Position numbers and translations under genes: made by a program. DNA of 20,154 nucleotides, taken from IMG/VR virus record IMGVR_UViG_3300046010_001902, positions 1 to 20,154 of that record, one strand, 5' to 3'. Below the pieces are notes generated by a model, which saw only the letters and a list, made by a program, of their open reading frames with translations, did no database searches and was not told the origin of the DNA. How positions within the stretch are numbered: the first letter of the stretch is position 1; the number at the start of each line of letters is the position of its first letter. Of the stretch, positions 12,645-17,756 are shown piece by piece. This stretch comes from a virus.

Positions 12645-12731
12645 TTAATAATTTTGTAAAAATGCCGTGATTAAAAATGCGGTGATTAAAATAACGACCG
12701 CTTGAAAATTGTGGTTTTGTTGCTTATTCAT
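12645..12731 (-). CDS. 28-residue membrane peptide with tandem FLITA repeat
   Basis: Encodes MNKQQNHNFQAVVILITAFL followed by ITAFLQNY. A polar N-terminus precedes one hydrophobic span containing ITAFLITAFL. The ATG follows the upstream stop by 1 nt and the stop precedes the next ATG by 2 nt, so it fills its gap completely, which argues for a real gene. The hydrophobic segment is written by a 15-bp tandem duplication (12661-12690). Function unknown; its existence as a protein is inferred from tiling only. Confidence 0.45.
   Translation of the reverse strand: MNKQQNHNFQAVVILITAFLITAFLQNY
12661..12690. repeat. Tandem 15-bp repeat inside the 28-residue peptide gene
   Basis: AATGCCGTGATTAAA (12661-12675) and AATGCGGTGATTAAA (12676-12690) differ at one base. 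The length is a multiple of three, so frame is kept and five residues of the membrane span are doubled. Confidence 0.85.
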
Positions 12732-12732
12732 G

Positions 12733-12969
12733 TTAATGATTGAATTTTACTTTAATAATAAGAGTGTTGGTAATTGTACTAAATTGTCGCGCGTAAACTT
12801 TATAAAAAGAATAATGCGCATTACCAGGATCAAATGTTACATCCATCCCAATGATGTCACCAATAACAGGTGCAATTGTAATGTTTAAAGGTATTTGATT
12901 CATTTTAGGCTCCAACTCGGTACCTTCATTTAGGTTATACTCGATAACCATTTTTGTTGTTTTTTCCAT
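12733..12969 (-). CDS. Hypothetical 78-residue beta-rich protein
   Basis: Not recognised. Begins MEKTTKMVIEYNLNEGTELE; then PLNITIAPVIGDIIGMDVTF, a central FDPGNAHYSFYKVYARQF and a closing beta strand (TNTLIIKVKFNH). It is probably a small beta-barrel or sandwich. It is the first gene after the promoter at 12993-13023, with a short leader rich in A (aaaatcaaagaaa before ATG), so it and the downstream small genes can be expressed separately from the helicase group. Confidence 0.6.
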   Translation of the reverse strand: MEKTTKMVIEYNLNEGTELEPKMNQIPLNITIAPVIGDIIGMDVTFDPGNAHYSFYKVYARQFSTITNTLIIKVKFNH

Positions 12970-12992
12970 TTTCTTTGATTTTGTTTAGAAAC

Positions 12993-13023
12993 CAAAGCTA
13001 TATTATTTTAATTTAATAAAAAA
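12993..13023 (-). promoter_or_regulatory. Early promoter for the small-gene/DnaA-domain unit
   Basis: Minus strand: T-run ending in TTTT (13023-13020), a 19-nt spacer beginning TTATTAAATT, and TAGCTTTG (13000-12993), a full match to TAnnTTTG. Predicted leader is roughly 15-20 nt to the ATG at 12969. The T-run and first ten spacer bases are shared with both divergent promoters at 17089-17152, pointing to co-regulation. Confidence 0.7.
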
Positions 13024-13029
13024 ATATTT

Positions 13030-14253
13030 TTAATATATTTTTTTAAAGTGCCTTAAAGTAAAGTCTTTTTTTAGTTGGACCATGTTAAAAATACGCTCCT
13101 CAATGCCTCCAACGGTGAATATCCAAAACACTTTTGATGCTATTGTCCGGTCCTTTGTCTGCATCCTTGCCCTTGATTGCCAATAGCTTACCGCCGAAAA
13201 GTCAATATTGTACATGACAAGCGCATCGGCCGTGCTTAAATTTATCCCCTCCCTTCCGCTTTGCACCTGGCTTATGAATACCGCATCGCCTCCGGCCTTG
13301 TTGAACTCTTGCGGATCATCATATGAGTTTTTAAAAGTTGCCTTTAAAAGCAATCCTTCGGCTATGTACTTATAAAAGATGGCTATCTTTTGATCCTTAA
13401 ACCTTTCCTTAATAAAATTGGCTTTTGTGTCATCAAAGATGATTGCATTGCCATCATCCTTTTTAACCGTTCCGCTGCATATTTGATGGACCTTTTGCAT
13501 CTCTTTGACCGCCGTATCGGCAACGACAATCTCGCCATCCTTTGTCCTAAATAATTTGTCCTTGGTAATCTTATCAATGGCCCATTTGACCTTATCACTC
13601 ATTGGCACATACAAGATGGCCTCTTGCACCAAAGATTCAAATCCGGCCTCCTGTTGCGTATATGTCAAAAACAAATGATTTATCTCGCATTCAATCAACT
13701 CCGTTTTGACATGTGAGTAATCAGCAAGCTCACGATTGAAAACAAATTTTTTCTTTGGGATGCCATAATGCTTATGCCAGGAATAAAAGTTTTTATGATC
13801 TGCAAATGGTGATTTATCCGATACCCAAAATTGATGGAATATTTGAGCAAAGCTTTCCGGTGTTGGAGTGCCACTTAAATAGATGACCGGCTTTTTTTGA
13901 CATAATACTTTTAATGTTTTTGTACGCTCCGATGGTATAGGGTATTGGCCCAAGCAATGTGCCTCATCTAATATGATAATATCATAATTATCAATATACT
14001 TTTGTACGCTTTCATAATTAATTACATCAAGATTATATTTATAGCCTGTTAATTTAAAATCATCCTCAATGCTTGAGATAGCTTTTTTCTTTGTGACAAA
14101 TAAGACATTTTGAACTCCCATCTTATTAGCCAAATGCAAACTTGTTAATGTCTTGCCGGTCCTTACTTGCATGGCAAGATATACCAACCCAAATTCATTA
14201 ATCACCTCAAGGCCCCTATTGGCTATGTCGATTTGATAGTCTCGCAACTCCAT
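13030..14253 (-). CDS. SF2 (SNF2/DEAD-like) DNA helicase
   Basis: A 407-residue ATP-dependent helicase or translocase. Motif Q-like start MELRDYQIDIANRG; Walker A QVRTGKTL (29-36); DEAH box (96-99); motif III SGTPT (127-131); C-terminal RecA-like lobe with motif V SGREGINLSTAD and motif VI YWQSRARMQTKDR. The short form without extra domains and the 'RDYQ...GKT' start match the small SNF2-like helicases of phages, used in replication or recombination. It follows the mini-zincin gene by 11 nt and ends where the next promoter begins. Duplex or branch specificity cannot be read from the sequence. Confidence 0.9.
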   Translation of the reverse strand: MELRDYQIDIANRGLEVINEFGLVYLAMQVRTGKTLTSLHLANKMGVQNVLFVTKKKAISSIEDDFKLTGYKYNLDVINYESVQKYIDNYDIIILDEAHCLGQYPIPSERTKTLKVLCQKKPVIYLSGTPTPESFAQIFHQFWVSDKSPFADHKNFYSWHKHYGIPKKKFVFNRELADYSHVKTELIECEINHLFLTYTQQEAGFESLVQEAILYVPMSDKVKWAIDKITKDKLFRTKDGEIVVADTAVKEMQKVHQICSGTVKKDDGNAIIFDDTKANFIKERFKDQKIAIFYKYIAEGLLLKATFKNSYDDPQEFNKAGGDAVFISQVQSGREGINLSTADALVMYNIDFSAVSYWQSRARMQTKDRTIASKVFWIFTVGGIEERIFNMVQLKKDFTLRHFKKIY

Positions 14254-14264
14254 ATTTAAGTAAA

Positions 14265-14534
14265 TTAATTTGTGCCGTCCTGTAATGGTGTATCGTTCGT
14301 ATCATCGATACGGCGATAACCCTCTTGCCATAAAATCTTTGTGTATGCTATGGATTTTTTAATGACAGTCTCCTCCGAATCTTTGGCATCCAATAGGTGT
14401 CCGATTTCATGGAGCAAAATTTCCAAATGCTTTTTTCCGCGCAAACGCGGATCCAAATATATTATCCCATCGCTCTCCGCAATGCCATGAGCTTGTTCCC
14501 TTCCTAGTTTTTTATAAATTATCTTTATTTTCAC
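14265..14534 (-). CDS. Small HExxH zinc-metalloprotein (mini-zincin)
   Basis: An 89-residue protein. After a beta hairpin (GIAESDGIIYLDPRLRGKKH) comes H42-E43-I-G-H46, the HExxH zinc-binding and catalytic motif, preceded by the helix LEILLHEIGHLL. A following glutamate (E53/E54) could be the third ligand. Such short zincins resemble the core of SprT or ImmA/IrrE-like proteins and occur in early regions of many Bacteroidota phages. Possible roles are cleaving a host regulator or only binding zinc; neither is shown. It overlaps the upstream gene by 23 bp. Confidence 0.7.
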   Translation of the reverse strand: MKIKIIYKKLGREQAHGIAESDGIIYLDPRLRGKKHLEILLHEIGHLLDAKDSEETVIKKSIAYTKILWQEGYRRIDDTNDTPLQDGTN

Positions 14535-14712
14535 TTCGAGTCTTAATTATTTTTTTGAGATAAATAGCTAAATCTAATGCTTCCTCGTATGCATGTTGTA
14601 ACCATTGCTCTTCGCTTAAATCCTTTCTATCCATTGTCGTTCCATACTCCGCTCGGCCCTTCTCCTCTCTAAATAATAAATCATCAATAACATCATATAA
14701 AAGTTTACTCAT
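14512..14712 (-). CDS. MazG-like small helical protein
   Basis: A 66-residue helical protein with REEKGRAEYGTTMDRKDLSE followed by EQWLQHAYEEALDLAIYLKK. The pattern 'R..KYG......l....WL.HA.EE.lD.aiYL.K' is characteristic of short MazG-like or dATP/dGTP pyrophosphohydrolase-type phage proteins, where the EExxD cluster (E43, E44, D47) would bind Mg. At this length only part of the four-helix site is present, so it may act as a dimer or have lost catalysis. If active it would trim nucleotide pools. It is coupled to the exonuclease gene by TAATG. Confidence 0.6.
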   Translation of the reverse strand: MSKLLYDVIDDLLFREEKGRAEYGTTMDRKDLSEEQWLQHAYEEALDLAIYLKKIIKTRSENKDNL

Positions 14713-15449
14713 TATTTATCCGTTTTATTATGATGCTTGCCGCATGTTCTGCATCTAAAAATTAATTTTACCACTCCGCTTGCTAATGCCCTTCGGTCCT
14801 TGATTACCAGGTCATCGCTGCCACACTCCGGGCAACTTCCTTTGTGATGGCCAAATATTACTCCGTAATGTGTTTTGGGTGCGATATGGTTTGATAGTTT
14901 CTTATGCACTTTCTCAAGTAATACAACATCCATTTTGCAATACTTAACCATCTTATCCATTGCCACTTGATCCTTTTTTAAAACGATGTTTTTCCATAAG
15001 TCAAAATCCGTTTTAATCTTGGAGCCGATGCCTAAATATCCGGCAATGTAATTAAGCTTATTGCTATTGAATTTAAATTTTGACCTTGAGACTTTTAAGG
15101 TGTCAATGGTTTGGTAGGTTGGAAACATATCGATGCCGTAAAATAAACATCTTGTCCTCACCCAAGCAAGATCAAACTTATCACCATTATGACCAACCAA
15201 CTCATCCGCTTCATTTACAATCTTGATAAAATCTTGAAGCATTTTTTTATCACTTTGCTTTACATCCCAGGTGAGCGCGTGAGTCTCTTTATCATCCTCC
15301 CATTTGTAACATATGCAAATAATGGCACGCTCGGTGATAATATTCTGCGGCCCAATGTTTAACTTAAACCCGCTTTGCCAAAAAAAACCAATGTTCGGAC
15401 TTGTCTCGATGTCGAAATACAATCTCTTCCTTTTGGTTCTCGTTATCAT
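14712..15449 (-). CDS. DEDDy 3'-5' exonuclease with C-terminal zinc ribbon
   Basis: A 245-residue RNase-H-like exonuclease. Exo I YFD13IE15TSP; Exo II ELVGHNGDKFD93; Exo III Y170CKMD174, giving the DEDDy set of DnaQ and family-B proofreading domains. A zinc ribbon follows: CPEC (C206, C209) and CRTC (C233, C236). No polymerase domain is attached and none is encoded in the window, so it works alone or with a host or distal phage polymerase. It may process DNA ends with the adjacent PD-(D/E)XK nuclease, helicase and SSB. Zinc-ribbon DEDD proteins occur in other Bacteroidota phages, where the substrate is not known to me. Confidence 0.85.
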   Translation of the reverse strand: MITRTKRKRLYFDIETSPNIGFFWQSGFKLNIGPQNIITERAIICICYKWEDDKETHALTWDVKQSDKKMLQDFIKIVNEADELVGHNGDKFDLAWVRTRCLFYGIDMFPTYQTIDTLKVSRSKFKFNSNKLNYIAGYLGIGSKIKTDFDLWKNIVLKKDQVAMDKMVKYCKMDVVLLEKVHKKLSNHIAPKTHYGVIFGHHKGSCPECGSDDLVIKDRRALASGVVKLIFRCRTCGKHHNKTDK

Positions 15450-15473
15450 AATGCGGGTTTAAGTGTAAAACTA

Positions 15474-16220
15474 CTATTTTTTATGAGATAACTGATAACT
15501 AAATTCTCTCGGCTTATCATTCTCATGCTCCGCGTTCCATAACTGTTGGACTGCAAGGAACAATGACCAATCATCCGAGGTGTCATCTTTGGTCACCATC
15601 TGCCACCCAGGACCTTGGATGACTCCATTCTTACCATAGGTCCGAGTCTTTGCATTAAGCCATAAAATAGCCACGCCATCAATGTCCGGCATGTTATCGG
15701 ATTGCTTTACCGAATGATTATATAATTCCTTATAAGCTGCCAATTGCAGCCAATAACTATTATATATCCCATTGCTTGTCTTAATGTCTAAAACATATGT
15801 TTTGCCATCAATGGTACATATACGATCAAGTGTACCCGCAAACTTTAAATGATTGCTTACAAAGGTTTGCTCAATCATTGCATGTACCGGCTTATGGTTT
15901 ACGCTGAATTCAACATAACGCTCAAACATATTCCACTCCTCAAGCGAATACTTTGGGCGGTTGTTATCATCCAATAATTTACACTCCATGCCGTGATCAT
16001 AATCCTCGGTCAATTGGTGTACGGTAGATCCCCGGCGCCCGGCGTTATCTCTTATCTCATCTGCCTTTGAGCCAACCTCCTTCATCCATTGGATAAGGGC
16101 AAATGGCTTTGGATAAGCTTCAAGTAAAGTGGTGGCACTTGGGAAATAATTCCCATCTTCATCGTGGTAAAATCTACCATCGACAAATGTTAATTGATTG
16201 GTTTTGGTTTTTACTAGCAT
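15474..16220 (-). CDS. PD-(D/E)XK nuclease, RecB/Cas4-like
   Basis: A 248-residue nuclease. The early segment GRRGSTVHQL (H68) with the first acidic residue E117, then AGTLD132RI, D145-I-K147-T and Q159xxxY163 form the RecB-type PD-(D/E)XK signature (E, GxxD, DxK, QxxxY). Cas4's cysteine cluster is absent, so this is RecB-like rather than Cas4. It should degrade double-stranded DNA ends and, next to an SSB and helicase, could generate recombination substrates. It starts 7 bp inside the preceding gene's end, implying translational coupling. Confidence 0.85.
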   Translation of the reverse strand: MLVKTKTNQLTFVDGRFYHDEDGNYFPSATTLLEAYPKPFALIQWMKEVGSKADEIRDNAGRRGSTVHQLTEDYDHGMECKLLDDNNRPKYSLEEWNMFERYVEFSVNHKPVHAMIEQTFVSNHLKFAGTLDRICTIDGKTYVLDIKTSNGIYNSYWLQLAAYKELYNHSVKQSDNMPDIDGVAILWLNAKTRTYGKNGVIQGPGWQMVTKDDTSDDWSLFLAVQQLWNAEHENDKPREFSYQLSHKK

Positions 16221-16402
16221 GTGTATTCTTTTATGGTTTCGGTAATTACTTTATCGCCATTATTGGCAATGACTGCGGTAGCAATTTGCTCAATCTCTTC
16301 AAGGGTTTCGGCCCCTGTAATAAACTTATTATCGACATATAAGAAATATCTCTCAAAATTGTCGATGATGTTAATCTCTTTGGTAATTTTAATTTTCGGC
16401 AT
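16214..16402 (-). CDS. Hypothetical 62-residue protein
   Basis: Not recognised. Begins MPKIKITKEINIIDNFERYF; the layout is beta strands (FERYFLYVDNKFITG) then a helix (ETLEEIEQIATAVIANNG), a small alpha-beta protein with no nuclease or metal motif. It overlaps the nuclease gene by 7 bp, so it may be a partner or regulator, which is inference from coupling only. It is preceded by a 65-bp gap with a tandem heptamer. Confidence 0.55.
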   Translation of the reverse strand: MPKIKITKEINIIDNFERYFLYVDNKFITGAETLEEIEQIATAVIANNGDKVITETIKEYTC

Positions 16403-16445
16403 ATTTTTAATTTTAAATTATAAAAAGTGCCTTTTTGTACGGAAG

Positions 16446-16459
16446 GCTAACCGCTAACC
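16446..16459. repeat. Tandem heptamer GCTAACC in an intergenic gap
   Basis: Two adjacent perfect copies (16446-16452 and 16453-16459), followed by AAAACCAAC, in the 65-bp space between the SSB-like gene and the 62-residue protein gene. No -7 box matching TAnnTTTG was found in this gap. It could be a protein-binding site or a chance repeat. Confidence 0.5.
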
Positions 16460-16467
16460 AAAACCAA

Positions 16468-17055
16468 CTAAAAAGGTGACTCCTCATCTAAAACCAAATC
16501 ATTATCATTATGCTTGGCAAAAATCTTTAAAGCAGTTTGTTCAAGGAACTCCATCATTGCAGAATCATCCCATTGCTCTTTACCTTTAACTTTAATCTTC
16601 TCCATTTGTGGTAAGCCATTAGGCGCATCCTTTGTGTAAGCCGGTGCAATCTTTGTATCATCTTGATACATTGTTATGCCGGTAATCGTTTTGCTTACAT
16701 CGTTTTTGTCCTTCATTGCCCACGGCATAAATCTTAAAGGTTCCTCAATGTTAATGTTTGGCAAAGCTTTTAAAAAGCTTGATGCATATCGACTTGAGTA
16801 CGGCATTGATACAATATATGTATCGGCGCCATCCTGGAATGTCAATTGCCATTGCTTACCATAATCATTTTCACGAGTGTTAATGTTTGTAATTAACCCC
16901 GTTAAGTCTTTGAAGCGTTCCTCAAAAACAAGTTTACCGGTTTTTGTTACTCGCTCGGTTGTGCGATCATTCGCCGTTTTGTGTTGGCGTACTAGGTTCC
17001 CATCGGAAACGGAGAGGTAAGTTAAATTTGTACCTCCTAAATTTGATAAAGCCAT
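16468..17055 (-). CDS. Probable single-stranded DNA-binding protein
   Basis: A 195-residue protein whose last residues are DLVLDEESPF. An acidic tail ending in x-P-F is the hallmark of bacterial SSB and phage gp2.5-type proteins, through which they recruit replication partners. The N-terminal 110 residues are beta-rich with aromatic residues suited to an OB fold (NDYGKQWQLTF, DTYIVSMPYSSRYASSFL). Conventional SSB sequence patterns are not obvious, so it may belong to a phage-specific SSB family. It is first in the minus-strand operon, directly under the divergent promoter, with a nuclease, exonuclease and helicase downstream, which fits. Confidence 0.7.
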   Translation of the reverse strand: MALSNLGGTNLTYLSVSDGNLVRQHKTANDRTTERVTKTGKLVFEERFKDLTGLITNINTRENDYGKQWQLTFQDGADTYIVSMPYSSRYASSFLKALPNINIEEPLRFMPWAMKDKNDVSKTITGITMYQDDTKIAPAYTKDAPNGLPQMEKIKVKGKEQWDDSAMMEFLEQTALKIFAKHNDNDLVLDEESPF

Positions 17056-17088
17056 GATTTAAATATCGTTTGTTTTATAACGACATCA

Positions 17089-17119
17089 CAATACTAATCT
17101 TTTTTAATTGAATAAAAAA
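17089..17119 (-). promoter_or_regulatory. Divergent early promoter, leftward arm
   Basis: Minus strand: TTTT (17119-17116) inside a T7 run, a 19-nt spacer beginning TTATTCAATT, and TAGTATTG (17096-17089), differing from TAnnTTTG at one position. It drives the SSB-like gene and the whole recombination unit; the predicted leader is about 25 nt. Its -33 element abuts that of the rightward promoter. Confidence 0.6.
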
Positions 17120-17121
17120 AC

Positions 17122-17152
17122 TTTTTTATTAAATTTTTTTAAATTACTTTTG
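17122..17152 (+). promoter_or_regulatory. Divergent early promoter, rightward arm
   Basis: TTTT (17122-17125) in a T6 run, a 19-nt spacer beginning TTATTAAATT, and TACTTTTG (17145-17152), a full match to TAnnTTTG. It should start a transcript near 17160 for the membrane peptide, AT-hook protein, VRR-NUC and primase genes. The sequence between the two T-runs is the near-palindrome AATAAAAAAACTTTTTTATT. Confidence 0.65.
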
Positions 17153-17310
17153 AAAGGTAAACGAAATACCTCCGCTAATTAACAATAATTAATAATCGTA
17201 GTGGGTTATCCTGGATGGGAGCGGGGGTGTTTTTTTATAAGGTTTGACCATTTAAAGCTATTGGATAAAATCGGTAGTGTCCTTAAAAATGGTATCTTAA
17301 AACCAATAAC
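17153..17310 (+). promoter_or_regulatory. Long untranslated leader with a short hairpin
   Basis: About 150 nt with no gene. Near its 5' end AGGTA (17155-17159) and TACCT (17167-17171) pair around AACGAAA, at the expected transcription start, so it could be an operator or a 5' hairpin. Further on is a G-rich stretch (gatgggagcgggggtg) followed by seven T. A weaker second promoter-like pair, TTTG then 19 nt then TAAAATCG, ends near 17272 and would give a short leader. The other early promoters here have leaders of only 15-25 nt, which makes this one unusual. Confidence 0.45.
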
Positions 17311-17403
17311 ATGAAAATTTTATTTATCATTGCATTCCTAATATTGGTATGCATATTTATTAACCTAGAAGAAAACTATGAAAAAAGAAACACGAGGGCG
17401 TAA
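17311..17403 (+). CDS. 30-residue membrane peptide
   Basis: Encodes MKILFIIAFLILVCIFINLE followed by ENYEKRNTRA: a single hydrophobic span (residues 3-18) and a charged tail. First reading frame of the rightward early operon; its end overlaps the next gene by 26 bp. It could equally be a leader peptide that only couples translation. Existence as a functional protein is uncertain. Confidence 0.4.
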   Translation: MKILFIIAFLILVCIFINLEENYEKRNTRA

Positions 17404-17536
17404 GCCACTCCCCGAAAAGGAAAAGAAAAAAGCTTTGACCATAATGGTAAAAAGCAAATTTTTAAATGAAGCTAAAAAAGAACTTAAAGAAATTGAGAGA
17501 ATCTATTCTGCAAAGCAAAGTCATCCGGCACTTTGA
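17378..17536 (+). CDS. Small basic DNA-binding protein with AT-hook-like start
   Basis: A 52-residue basic protein, MKKETRGRKPLPEKEKKKAL then TIMVKSKFLNEAKKELKEIE. RGRKP resembles an AT-hook core; the segment ALTIMVKSKFLNEAKKELKEI has the beta strand plus helix layout of ribbon-helix-helix proteins. Small proteins with 'GRKPLPEKEKKK' followed by this layout are frequent in Bacteroidota phages and mobile elements, typically as presumed regulators. AT-hook binding to the adjacent A/T-rich promoter region would allow autoregulation (inference). It overlaps the VRR-NUC gene by 71 bp in another frame. Confidence 0.65.
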   Translation: MKKETRGRKPLPEKEKKKALTIMVKSKFLNEAKKELKEIERIYSAKQSHPAL

Positions 17537-17756
17537 GTTAATCGGTTGGTATGTCGTAAAGATTATACAATGCAATAAAAATGGCATGCCCGACCTAATG
17601 ATCCTTAAGGATGGTAAAACTTTCTTTATTGAATGCAAGGCCGAAAAGGGCCGGCTTTCGGAATTACAAAAGTATAGACATGAACAACTTGAAGAGCAAG
17701 GGTTTCGCGTTTACACTATTTACAAAATGGATGAGATTAAATTTATAACCAAATGA
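17466..17756 (+). CDS. VRR-NUC domain nuclease
   Basis: A 96-residue protein that is essentially one VRR-NUC (PD-(D/E)XK-like) domain: helix ESILQSKVIRHFELIGWYVV, then GMPD43LMIL, FFIE56CK58 and the Q68 helix (ELQKYRHEQL). D43, E56, K58 and Q68 form the expected active site. Stand-alone phage VRR-NUC proteins are thought to be structure-specific or Holliday-junction nucleases. The only ATG that keeps the N-terminal E12 helix is 17466, deep inside the previous gene; TTG 17493 is a possible alternative start. Its TGA overlaps the primase ATG as ATGA. Confidence 0.85.
   Translation: MKLKKNLKKLRESILQSKVIRHFELIGWYVVKIIQCNKNGMPDLMILKDGKTFFIECKAEKGRLSELQKYRHEQLEEQGFRVYTIYKMDEIKFITK

Noticed and set aside
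15474-16220. Cas4 identity for the PD-(D/E)XK nuclease
   Set aside because: The iron-sulphur cysteines of Cas4 are absent and no CRISPR components are present; RecB-like is the safer description.
16221-16457. 78-residue plus-strand frame opposite the 62-residue protein gene
   Set aside because: Antisense shadow; hydrophobicity comes from the complement of the real minus-strand frame.
17244-17275. TTTG-N19-TAAAATCG as the main rightward promoter
   Set aside because: The -7 box has two mismatches to TAnnTTTG, whereas 17145-17152 matches fully and shares the extended early motif; kept only as a possible secondary start.
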